Positions 1 to 4,912 of a DNA stretch of 5,810 nucleotides are shown here, piece after piece. Source of the DNA: Candidatus Zhuqueibacterota bacterium 4484_188 (GTDB lineage: Bacteria; Calditrichota; Calditrichia; RBG-13-44-9). The first letter of the stretch is position 1, and every line of letters starts with the position of its first letter. The stretch covers positions 1-5,810 of the forward strand of contig MVCZ01000197.1 of assembly GCA_002049825.1 (NCBI GenBank), in the 5' to 3' direction. The notes beneath the pieces are model-generated. The model was not told the origin of the DNA. It ran no database searches and saw nothing but the letters and a program-made list of their open reading frames with translations. A program made the translations under genes and the position numbers.

Positions 1-2
1 CC

Positions 3-152
3 GATGGTTCCCGGACTTTTGGTATTATTTCCGATACGACCGGTGCCAGCGAACTGCTGGGGTACTGGATTATTCCGCTGTGTCTGGTAACCGGGATCTT
101 ATTGCATATTGTTTTCTCGTACGTGCTAAGATTGGTAATTAGAAGGCAATAA
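3..152 (+). CDS. C-terminal end of an unidentified membrane protein (partial)
   Basis: An open frame enters from the left edge and gives 49 residues before a TAA at 150-152. It has a polar stretch (DGSRTFGIISDTTGASELLG), then one strongly hydrophobic segment of about 23 residues (roughly residues 20-43, YWIIPLCLVTGILLHIVFSY), and ends in a basic tail (LRLVIRRQ). This fits a final transmembrane helix followed by a short positively charged cytoplasmic tail. The other two forward frames here have no such pattern. The stop lies about 55 bases before the next start, so the gene could share a transcript with the CPBP remnant downstream. Too little is visible to name a family. Confidence 0.5.
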   Translation, partial: DGSRTFGIISDTTGASELLGYWIIPLCLVTGILLHIVFSYVLRLVIRRQ

Positions 153-206
153 TTTTTTTATCTCTATACCTTGTTAAACCAGGTATTCTATAAAACGGGG
201 GTTCAC

Positions 207-775
207 ATGAACGCTGCATTTACCCATAAAAAAGTGCGGATTTTCTTAGCCCTGACATTTTCTATCACCTATGCCCTGGGATTGATTACCTATTTAAACG
301 GCGGTTTGGAAAAATTTCCTGCCGGTATGATATGTTCCATGCTGGTACCAATGTTGGCGGCTTTTTACGTGCAAAAATTTGTTTCCCGGGAAAATCTCTT
401 GACTTATACGGTAGAAAGGGGTTAATCATTGGGGGGATTATTTGGGGAATTTGGCACTGCCCGATGGTGCTCATGGGATTGAATTATCCCCGTAATCCGA
501 TCATCGGTTTATTTCTCATGTTGATTTTCACCGTATCGGTGGGCATCATATTTTACTATTTTTACCGGAGGACAGGGTCGGTTTTTGCGCCGGCGCTGGC
601 GCACGGCGTGATCAACTGGACCGGCAAAACCATAATGATGCTTTTTATCAATGAAGACAAGATCAATATGCTGATAGACGGACCAACCGGAATTCCGGCG
701 CTGTTTCTATTGAGTTTCATTGCGTTTATTCTTTACCTGAGAATAGATTGGTCGGCAAAAAAATTGACGAAATAA
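207..775 (+). pseudogene. CPBP-family (CAAX-protease-like) intramembrane metalloprotease, internally deleted and frameshifted
   Basis: Two pieces of one family lie in different frames. Piece 1 (207-425, ATG at 207 preceded by GGGGG) has a first membrane helix (IFLALTFSITYALGLITYL) and the start of a second (MICSMLVPMLAAFYVQKF), typical of a CPBP N-terminus. Piece 2 (about 407-775, another frame) starts at YGRKGLIIGG. It carries motif 2 (WGIWH, in GGIIWGIWHCPMVLMG), the NYPRNPIIG loop, a further helix, and motif 3 (ALAHGVIN), then a last hydrophobic helix and a basic end. Family members normally have a central stretch of about 100 residues ending in the catalytic EExxxR motif just before piece 2. 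That stretch is absent in every frame here. The pieces total about 190 residues against a usual 250-300, so I infer one deletion of roughly 300 bases with a frame change near 400-410. The product should be inactive. A longer TTG start at 171 is possible but has no better support. Confidence 0.75.
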
Positions 776-805
776 AATTTTCGCGATCCCCAGGCTTCGT
801 TTTAA

Positions 806-840
806 AATTTAGGGCGGACTGGGAAATGTCGCCCAAAATT
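806..840. terminator. Inverted repeat between convergent genes, possible bidirectional terminator
   Basis: AATTTAGGGCG (806-816) pairs with CGCCCAAAATT (830-840): 11 positions with one mismatch and a 13-base loop. It sits between the convergent ends of the CPBP remnant (775) and the thioesterase (839), where a shared terminator is expected. The A/T-rich outer stem supplies some U-rich sequence on either strand, but there is no long clean T-run, so function is uncertain. It overlaps the thioesterase stop codon. Confidence 0.45.
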
Positions 841-1261
841 AAGTAAATATTATTTTAAATTTTTCCGGCACAGGAACAGTTTTGTTTTTCTGATAGTCAA
901 AAAATGCAATCCGGGTTTTGGCGCGGGCGATTTCTTTGCCGGTGGTTTTGTTTGAAATTAGGTAAATCAGGTCGCAGGCGCGCTTGCTGAAATCGTTGGC
1001 GCTTACCTGGATTACCAGCCGGTCGCCGTAAAATGCCTGTAATTTGTAAATAATCACCGAATCCGCCATGATGATGCCGCAGCCATCCACATCCTTTTCC
1101 GAATAGCCCAGGTGTTTTAAAAACCGCACCCGCCCCTCGTGAACCAGCCCAAGCAGCGAATCGTTTCCCAGGTGGTTGCCATAGTTGAGGTCGGTAATGC
1201 GCACATCAATTTCGGTGGTGAAATGGAATTTTTCCGGTAAAGTGATGACGGCACGTGCCAC
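839..1261 (-). CDS. Hotdog-fold acyl-CoA thioesterase-like protein (4HBT/FadM-related)
   Basis: The product is about 140 residues, the usual length of a single hotdog domain, and should be a soluble cytoplasmic enzyme that hydrolyses acyl-CoA or acyl-ACP thioesters. The signature region is residues 15-50 (TTEIDVRITDLNYGNHLGND, then HEGRVRFLKHLGY). It matches the position of the FadM/YbgC motif (D-x-D/N-x-x-x-H-x-N-N) but reads ITDLNYGNHLGND, a variant I associate with a thioesterase subgroup annotated only generically. The rest of the fold follows: ADSVIIYKLQAFYGDRLVIQV (central strand and turn), SKRACDLIYLISN, then EIARAKTRIAFFDY. The GTG at 1261 is chosen because AAAGGA (1274-1269) lies 7 bases upstream and the protein then begins close to the domain. 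The open frame extends to a TTG at 1321, which would add 20 polar residues with weaker ribosome-binding support. The substrate cannot be read from sequence. The gene is transcribed alone and converges on the CPBP remnant. Confidence 0.83.
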   Translation of the reverse strand: MARAVITLPEKFHFTTEIDVRITDLNYGNHLGNDSLLGLVHEGRVRFLKHLGYSEKDVDGCGIIMADSVIIYKLQAFYGDRLVIQVSANDFSKRACDLIYLISNKTTGKEIARAKTRIAFFDYQKNKTVPVPEKFKIIFT

Positions 1262-1268
1262 GATGAGT

Positions 1269-1274
1269 TCCTTT
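1269..1274 (-). promoter_or_regulatory. Ribosome binding site deciding the thioesterase start
   Basis: AAAGGA on the minus strand lies 7 bases before the GTG at 1261. The alternative TTG at 1321 has only a weak GGGA about 10 bases upstream. This favours the shorter protein. Confidence 0.55.
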
Positions 1275-1342
1275 CTCTGTTTCTGTTCAAACGAAATGAT
1301 TTTTGTTATGGTATTACTCAAGGTTCAGAATCCCGGGAGTAA

Positions 1343-1371
1343 AGTTTAAAGTGAAGCTCAAAAATTTACAA
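1343..1371 (-). promoter_or_regulatory. Weak sigma70-type promoter candidate for the thioesterase gene
   Basis: On the minus strand, TTGTAA (1371-1366) and TAAACT (1348-1343) are separated by exactly 17 bases, each matching the consensus at 4 of 6 positions. Transcription would begin near 1336, leaving about 75 bases before the GTG at 1261. In sequence this A/T-rich, such matches often occur by chance. Confidence 0.25.
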
Positions 1372-1485
1372 GGAAAATAATTTAGTTTATTTCCCACGCC
1401 AAATCGCCGGAGGATATTTCATAAAAAATTAGTATCTACTCAGCACAATTTCTTTTTTGCCACCCGCATAGCGGTCACATCTGTA

Positions 1486-1520
1486 TTTCTTTGTGTTTCT
1501 TCGAGCCTTCGTGTTTTTTT
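1486..1520. repeat. CTTTGTG/CTTCGTG-type dispersed repeat remnant
   Basis: The stretch runs TTTCTTTGTGTTTCTTCGAG and then CCTTCGTGTTTTTTT. It resembles the low-complexity (CTTTGTG..CTTCGTG)-type intergenic repeats I have seen in genomes of environmental bacteria. It has no coding potential. Whether it is repeated elsewhere in this genome cannot be told from one copy. Confidence 0.35.
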
Positions 1521-1560
1521 CCATCGGGATCCCTACGCGAGTGGCTGAAAACTTACCTTG

Positions 1561-1620
1561 AATTACAGTATATTTTCTGTTTCTGCTGTCTCAGTGTTTT
1601 TTTGCGCTGAGTAATTACAG
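1561..1620. repeat. Hairpin segment bounded by 8-bp direct repeats
   Basis: AATTACAG occurs at 1561-1568 and again at 1613-1620. Between them, CTCAGTG (1590-1596) pairs with CGCTGAG (1605-1611), with one G.T pair, around a loop of seven T and one G. A short hairpin-bearing segment between direct repeats could be a small inserted element with a target duplication, but 8-bp repeats arise by chance in A/T-rich DNA. Confidence 0.3.
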
Positions 1621-1662
1621 AAATTCTTTGATGAGATATTAACCAATTAATGGTAAAATGAA

Positions 1663-1714
1663 TTGGATAAGCGAATCGGTTAAACGGTTGGATAAGCGAA
1701 TCGGTTAAACGGTT
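1663..1714. repeat. Perfect 25-bp tandem duplication (2 copies)
   Basis: Bases 1663-1687 (starting TTGGATAAGCGAATCGG) are repeated exactly at 1688-1712, and the next two bases (TT) also match a third start. Each copy contains CGGTTAAACGG, so CGGTT recurs at regular spacing. The perfect identity suggests a recent slippage duplication. Paired regulator half-sites are also possible, about 350 bases upstream of gdhA. Confidence 0.9.
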
Positions 1715-1758
1715 CTTCCGTAGCTTTTAAGAAGGCTCTGATTTTTTTTCTAAACATC

Positions 1759-1787
1759 TTGACAAAATGGTGTGGGTAACCTAAGTT
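1759..1787 (+). promoter_or_regulatory. Candidate promoter upstream of the small ORF/gdhA
   Basis: A perfect TTGACA (1759-1764) is followed after exactly 17 bases by TAAGTT (1782-1787), which matches the -10 consensus only weakly (3 of 6). Transcription would start near 1794, about 43 bases before the small ORF at 1837 and about 270 before gdhA. Confidence 0.3.
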
Positions 1788-1836
1788 TGCTTGTGAATTT
1801 TTGAATCTATTTTGTAAAGATGAATAATCTTTGTTC

Positions 1837-1977
1837 ATGAAAAAATCTAAATTGTTCAGTAAAAAAAGCGAAACCCGTGTTTTCGAATATCAAAAAGCTA
1901 ACCTGAATCAATTTACGAGGGAGTCGGAGGAAAGGGCTGCAAAGGAGTTTTCTTGCTCCAATATCCGGTACGGATAG
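1837..1977 (+). CDS. Possible small basic hydrophilic protein (46 aa), doubtful
   Basis: An ATG at 1837 opens a 46-codon frame ending in TAG at 1975-1977. The product starts MKKSKLFSKKSETRVFEYQK, is rich in Lys, Arg, Glu and Ser, and has no membrane segment or known motif. In its favour are a candidate TTGACA promoter at a suitable distance upstream and a composition less skewed than typical chance frames in A/T-rich DNA. Against it are the lack of a Shine-Dalgarno site before the ATG and a length within chance expectation. It ends 88 bases before gdhA, so it could instead be an untranslated leader, a gene remnant or random sequence. Confidence 0.2.
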   Translation: MKKSKLFSKKSETRVFEYQKANLNQFTRESEERAAKEFSCSNIRYG

Positions 1978-1991
1978 TTTCCGGGTTTTGG

Positions 1992-2024
1992 TTGAATCAA
2001 ACACTCTGCGTGAATTAATATAAT
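1992..2024 (+). promoter_or_regulatory. Candidate gdhA promoter
   Basis: A perfect TATAAT (2019-2024) lies 41 bases before the gdhA ATG. The best nearby -35 is TTGAAT (1992-1997), but its spacing to TATAAT is 21 bases, longer than the usual 17. The overlapping TAATAT (2016-2021) gives 18 bases. Transcription from here would leave a leader of about 35 bases containing the gdhA ribosome-binding site. Confidence 0.35.
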
Positions 2025-2065
2025 TAATTAAACGAACAACAAACTCAGTTAATTGGAGGTTTCAA

Positions 2066-3418
2066 ATGGCTTCAGGAAATATTTATGTTTCTCCCGATGC
2101 TTTTATGGAAATGGTAATTGAGAAGAATCCCGCCGAGAAGGAATTTCACCAGGCGGTGCGGGAAGTTGTGGAGTCGATTTGGGATTTTTTACAGGAAAAT
2201 CCCCGCTACATTCATTCCAAGATTCTGGAAAGAATCGTTGAGCCCGAGCGTGTGATTATGTTTCGGGTGCCCTGGTTAGATGACAAAGGTGAAGTTCAGG
2301 TAAACCGCGGCTACCGGGTTGAATTCAATTCGGCAATCGGTCCCTACAAGGGCGGTTTGCGTTTTCATCCCTCGGTAACGTTGGGTATTCTGAAATTTTT
2401 GGGTTTTGAGCAAGTCTTTAAAAACAGCCTGACCACCCTGCCCATGGGCGGCGGCAAAGGCGGTTCCGATTTTGATCCCAAGGGAAAATCCGACAACGAA
2501 GTCATGCGCTTTTGCCAGTCTTTCATGTCCGAATTATTCCGTCACATCGGTCCCAATACCGACGTCCCAGCCGGCGACATTGGTGTGGGTGGTCGTGAAA
2601 TCGGTTTCCTGTTTGGACAGTACAAACGCCTGCGCGACGAGTTCACCGGTGTTTTAACCGGTAAAGGACTCGGTTGGGGCGGCAGTTTAATTCGTCCCGA
2701 AGCAACCGGATTTGGAGTGGTCTATTTTGCCGGTGAAATGTTAAAAACGATAGGAGAGTCATTTAAGGGTAAAATTGTTGCCGTTTCCGGTTTTGGCAAT
2801 GTGGCTTGGGGTGCGATTCAAAAAGTTAATGATTTGGGTGGAAAAGTTGTGACCATCTCTGGCCCGGATGGATATATTTATGATGAGGATGGTATTACCG
2901 GTGAGAAAGTTGATTACCTCCTTGAAATGAGGGCAAGTAACAGAGATGTGGTTAAAGATTATACCGATAAATATAACGTGCCCTTTTTCCCCGGTAAAAG
3001 ACCCTGGGAAGTTAAATGCGATATCGCCCTGCCTTGCGCGACTCAAAATGAACTGAATGAGGAAGACGCAAAACATTTGGTGTCTAATGGTTGTATGTGT
3101 GTTACCGAAGGAGCTAACATGCCGAGCACAATCGAAGCAATAAATGTCTTCCAGGCAAATAAAATTTTATTCGCACCTGGAAAAGCCGCGAATGCCGGTG
3201 GCGTTGCCGTTTCCGGTTTGGAAATGAGCCAGAATAGTCTGCGTCTCTCCTGGACCCGCGAAGAAGTGGATCAGCGTCTGCACAGCATCATGAAGAGTAT
3301 TCATGAAACCTGCGTGAAATATGGAAAAGAAGGCGACTACATTAATTATGTAAAGGGCGCCAACATCGGTGGATTCATCAAAGTTGCCGATGCCATGCTG
3401 GATCAGGGCGTTGTCTGA
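2066..3418 (+). CDS. gdhA: Glutamate dehydrogenase, hexameric NADP-type family
   Basis: The 450-residue length is full for the hexameric (family I) enzyme, which reversibly aminates 2-oxoglutarate with ammonia to glutamate in the cytoplasm. The N-terminal substrate domain has GPYKGGLRFHPSV (Lys95), VFKNSLTTLPMGGGKGG (Lys119 and the catalytic Lys131) and PAGDIGVGGREIG (Asp171). These correspond to E. coli Lys92, Lys116, Lys128 and Asp168 with a constant offset of three. The Rossmann domain begins near residue 212 (EATGFGVVYF), with the dinucleotide loop VSGFGNVAWGA (240-250). The second strand ends in TISGPDG (Ser266), not an acidic residue, which suits NADP use, though members of this clade may accept both cofactors. 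APGKAANAGGVAVSGLEMSQN (370-390) closes the active site. The ATG at 2066 has GGAGG (2055-2059) six bases upstream and begins where relatives begin. The gene stands alone, with a strong terminator 30 bases after its TGA. No frameshift or missing key residue is seen. Confidence 0.97.
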   Translation: MASGNIYVSPDAFMEMVIEKNPAEKEFHQAVREVVESIWDFLQENPRYIHSKILERIVEPERVIMFRVPWLDDKGEVQVNRGYRVEFNSAIGPYKGGLRFHPSVTLGILKFLGFEQVFKNSLTTLPMGGGKGGSDFDPKGKSDNEVMRFCQSFMSELFRHIGPNTDVPAGDIGVGGREIGFLFGQYKRLRDEFTGVLTGKGLGWGGSLIRPEATGFGVVYFAGEMLKTIGESFKGKIVAVSGFGNVAWGAIQKVNDLGGKVVTISGPDGYIYDEDGITGEKVDYLLEMRASNRDVVKDYTDKYNVPFFPGKRPWEVKCDIALPCATQNELNEEDAKHLVSNGCMCVTEGANMPSTIEAINVFQANKILFAPGKAANAGGVAVSGLEMSQNSLRLSWTREEVDQRLHSIMKSIHETCVKYGKEGDYINYVKGANIGGFIKVADAMLDQGVV

Positions 3419-3447
3419 TTTGCCGATAGCACAGTTGTAAAAAAAAG

Positions 3448-3480
3448 AAAACGGGGGCGAAAGTCCCCGTTTTTATTTTC
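3448..3480 (+). terminator. Strong intrinsic terminator of gdhA, probably bidirectional
   Basis: Bases 3448-3458 (AAAACGGGGGC) pair with 3463-3473 (GTCCCCGTTTT), including one G.T pair, around a GAAA tetraloop (3459-3462), followed by a T-rich tail to 3479. Read on the other strand, the hairpin is followed by a long T-rich run (complement of the A-run at 3439-3451). It could therefore also stop transcripts arriving from the patatin gene. Confidence 0.93.
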
Positions 3481-3494
3481 TGGCTGCTGGCTGT

Positions 3495-3533
3495 TTGTCC
3501 TGAGCGGCCTGTCCCTATGGGTAGTCGAAGGGC
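3495..3533. repeat. CCTGAGC...GTCGAAGG dispersed intergenic element
   Basis: The segment reads TTGTCCTGAGCGGCC, then TGTCCCTATGGGTA, then GTCGAAGGGC. A short core of the form GTCCTGAGC-(n)-AGTCGAAGG is one I recognise as a common intergenic repeat in many environmental bacterial genomes. Here the two halves are separated by an extra block of about 14 bases containing CCCTATGGG, which can pair CCC with GGG. It lies between two stretches of 7-bp repeats, as if it had entered them. Confidence 0.45.
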
Positions 3534-3647
3534 TGGTCGCTGGTTATTGGTCATTAGTCATTGGTGGGTGGGCATTGTTTTATGCTGCCACTGGTTACTG
3601 GCATCCGGCATCCGGCATCCGGCATCCGGTATCCAATATCCGGCATC
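3534..3647. repeat. Heptanucleotide tandem-repeat tract, two blocks
   Basis: Block 1 (3534-3575) is six 7-base units: TGGTCGC, TGGTTAT, TGGTCAT, TAGTCAT, TGGTGGG, TGGGCAT. After 16 bases, block 2 (3592-3647) is eight units: TGGTTAC, TGGCATC, three copies of CGGCATC, CGGTATC, CAATATC, CGGCATC. Two further units (TGGCTGC, TGGCTGT) lie at 3481-3494. The shared 7-base period and the graded change from TGGTCAT to CGGCATC suggest one array that has diverged. It resembles the short tandemly repeated repetitive sequences of heptamers described in cyanobacteria. A plus-strand frame across it (3517-3729) only translates the repeats and is not a gene. Confidence 0.88.
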
Positions 3648-3682
3648 TGAAGGGGAGTCCTGCGCCAAAGATTCCATTACGC

Positions 3683-3694
3683 CCCGGATCCGGG
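3683..3694. other. Perfect 12-bp palindrome downstream of the patatin gene
   Basis: CCCGGATCCGGG is exactly self-complementary and begins 9 bases beyond the patatin remnant's stop codon on the minus strand. It has no unpaired loop and no T-run after it, so it is a poor terminator. It may be a protein-binding site or chance. Confidence 0.3.
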
Positions 3695-3702
3695 AAAACC
3701 GC

Positions 3703-4559
3703 TTAATTGATTTTCTCTTTATTTACTAACTGAAAAATGTCGGGCAGCATTTTTTCTGCGGCTACTTCCCCGTATTTAATCAATTTTTTCGCCTGTTTGA
3801 AATTTGCCCAGGAAATTTTTCTGACCGCCGGACGAATGATCAGGTCGGCAAATGATAAGTGGCAATCTCGTCTGAACGATACAAAATATACAGCGCATTG
3901 GAAAGGGGACCGATTTTGCGAATGCACTTGGTCACATCCACTGCGATTACTTTTTTGGCACCCCGCTGACGAATCACGTGAACCGGCACGCTGTCCGAAG
4001 TCGCGCCATCGACCAATAATCTTTTGCCGAGCGCCACTGGTGGGAAAATGCCCGGGATTGCCGAACTTGCCATTAGCGCAGTTTTCAAATCCCCTTTTTT
4101 CAGAACAACTTCCTCGCCGGAGATTAAATCGGTGGCAATAGCAGCAAAACGGACAGGCAGTTTTTCGATGTGAACGCCGTTAAAAATGTTGAAGAACGGT
4201 TCGATAGTTTCCCGCTCGAAAATTGCCGGATTATTCAATGCTTTGAGAAACGAAAAACGGATTTTCATGTAGGTGATAAAATCATCCAGGCGGTGGTTTT
4301 TATCGTCTTTATCCTGCTCAGCGAAAATCTCGATACCCATTTCTTCAAATAACCGGCTTTCGATCCATTCGAAGGCTAACGCTTCAATTTTCTGTGCATC
4401 CTGAAAAAGAGAAAATGCCGCCCCGATCATTGCCCCGATGCTGCAACCGACAATACAGCTTATCGGAATGTTTTCACGCTGGAGGACTTTCAGTACCCCG
4501 ATATGTGCCAGGCCGCGTGCGCCGCCGCCGCCCAGAGCCAAACCGATTTTTATCAACAA
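3703..4559 (-). pseudogene. Patatin-like phospholipase (RssA-type), C-terminal frameshift
   Basis: The first frame (4559-3840) has the patatin serine/aspartate dyad machinery in order: oxyanion loop GGGGARG (residues 10-16), nucleophile elbow GCSIG (Ser40), ASSAIPGIFPPV (164-175), and DGA (Asp184). It would be a cytoplasmic lipid acyl hydrolase. After NALYILYRSDEIATYHL it runs into PT and a stop at 3840. The expected C-terminal segment resumes in another frame (ADLIIRPAVRKISWANFKQA to VNKEKIN, stop at 3703). Relatives have about 6-8 more residues between those two points, so a deletion of about 19 or 22 bases at roughly 3849-3860 explains both the gap and the frame change. The joined pieces give about 286 residues, normal for the family. 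The start is TTG at 4559 (or the adjacent TTG at 4556), supported by GGAAGG. The catalytic core is intact, so a truncated 239-residue protein might keep some activity. A sequencing error is possible. Confidence 0.83.
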
Positions 4560-4564
4560 TTTTT

Positions 4565-4570
4565 CCTTCC
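4565..4570 (-). promoter_or_regulatory. Ribosome binding site of the patatin gene (TTG start)
   Basis: GGAAGG on the minus strand lies 5 bases before the TTG at 4559 and 8 before the TTG at 4556. There is no ATG or GTG close by, and the oxyanion loop starts only nine residues in, so a TTG start is needed. Confidence 0.6.
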
Positions 4571-4604
4571 CAGATAAACCACTGATTTTTTTCTCCGCAA
4601 ACCC

Positions 4605-4632
4605 ACTTTATAATAAGTTAGGTCTTTGTCAA
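4605..4632 (-). promoter_or_regulatory. Promoter of the patatin gene
   Basis: On the minus strand a perfect TTGACA (4632-4627) is followed after 16 bases by TAAAGT (4610-4605). The overlapping TATAAA (4612-4607) is closer to consensus but only 14 bases away. Transcription would start near 4598, giving a leader of about 40 bases that contains the GGAAGG site. Confidence 0.45.
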
Positions 4633-4757
4633 TTTATTTACAAGGATTTTTCCTTTCCAAAAATTATTTTGCTTTTTAACCTGGAATTTTTATTCGCCTA
4701 TGATTTCCGCTGATGAGCGATGATAAAAATAAATACCAACCAAAACGAAGCATTAAA

Positions 4758-4779
4758 GTAGGAGCAAACTCCTGTTTGC
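4758..4779. repeat. REP-like element with two mutually exclusive hairpins
   Basis: AGGAG (4760-4764) pairs with CTCCT (4769-4773) around CAAA. GCAAAC (4764-4769) pairs with GTTTGC (4774-4779) around TCCT. Both stems are perfect and share bases, so only one can form at a time. The pattern GTAGGAGCAAACTCCTGTTTGC resembles the GTGGGAGCGGGC...GC-type REP sequences of pseudomonads in layout (GnAGGAG, then an inverted pair). It sits in the spacer between divergent genes. Confidence 0.5.
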
Positions 4780-4813
4780 AAAACTGAAGAACACTTAAAT
4801 GGAATGGAAAATT

Positions 4814-4830
4814 CAAATGCAAACCATTTG
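4814..4830. promoter_or_regulatory. Small perfect inverted repeat upstream of the last gene
   Basis: CAAATG (4814-4819) and CATTTG (4825-4830) are perfect inverted copies around a 5-base spacer (CAAAC). It lies about 85 bases before the chosen start at 4913, where an operator could sit. No clear promoter accompanies it; TTGCCC at 4828 followed after 17 bases by TACTTT is weak. Confidence 0.25.
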
Positions 4831-4903
4831 CCCTCCTTTTAAATTGTATTTACTTTTAAGCAAAGAGGACGAGCAGTTCCGGATCAATCAACAGGATGAG
4901 TAT

Positions 4904-4907
4904 GAGG
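4904..4907 (+). promoter_or_regulatory. Ribosome binding site deciding the start of the last gene
   Basis: GAGG lies 5 bases before the ATG at 4913. The open frame extends upstream to an ATG at 4799, but that start has no ribosome-binding site and would place about 60 mixed residues before the signal-like helix. The ATG at 4940 is a further alternative with weaker support. Confidence 0.5.
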
Positions 4908-4912
4908 TTAAA

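Larger units (their letters stand above)
1322..2065. other. Long intergenic region between divergent thioesterase and gdhA genes
   Basis: No recognisable gene lies in these 744 bases. They are A/T-rich and hold several short repeats and hairpins, a possible 46-codon ORF and candidate promoters in both directions, each listed separately. I checked the longer open frames. The minus-strand frame 1807-2004 gives a phenylalanine-rich, unpatterned protein and looks like chance. Nothing resembles a known riboswitch or RNA gene. Confidence 0.6.

Noticed and set aside
1807..2004. Minus-strand 65-codon open frame
   Set aside because: Unpatterned phenylalanine-rich sequence with no Shine-Dalgarno site; probably chance.
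1322..2065. Riboswitch or attenuator in the gdhA leader
   Set aside because: No conserved aptamer-like pattern and no terminator/antiterminator pair with a T-run could be found before the gdhA start.
2759..3076. Minus-strand open frame inside gdhA
   Set aside because: It is antisense to a fully conserved enzyme and has no recognisable protein pattern.
3601..3649. CRISPR-like array
   Set aside because: The repeats are 7 bases long and directly adjacent, with no spacers and no cas genes.
3517..3729. Plus-strand 70-codon open frame
   Set aside because: It translates the heptamer repeats (ASGIRHPASGIQYPASEG) and has no ribosome-binding site or domain.
3840..3870. Programmed ribosomal frameshift in the patatin gene
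   Set aside because: No slippery heptamer or following stem-loop is visible, and residues expected in relatives are missing at the junction, which a frameshift would not explain.
3737..4141. Plus-strand open frame of 134 codons
   Set aside because: It lies antisense to the patatin gene, whose catalytic motifs are clear on the minus strand.
4394..4713. Plus-strand open frames over the patatin start
   Set aside because: Proline- and arginine-rich translation (RAPPPPRAKP) comes from the complement of the glycine-rich GGGGARG loop; these are shadow frames.
4709..4755. CTGATGA core at 4710-4716, a possible hammerhead ribozyme
   Set aside because: There is no self-pairing stem II after it and no GAAA core segment at the right place; the match is only the short heptamer.
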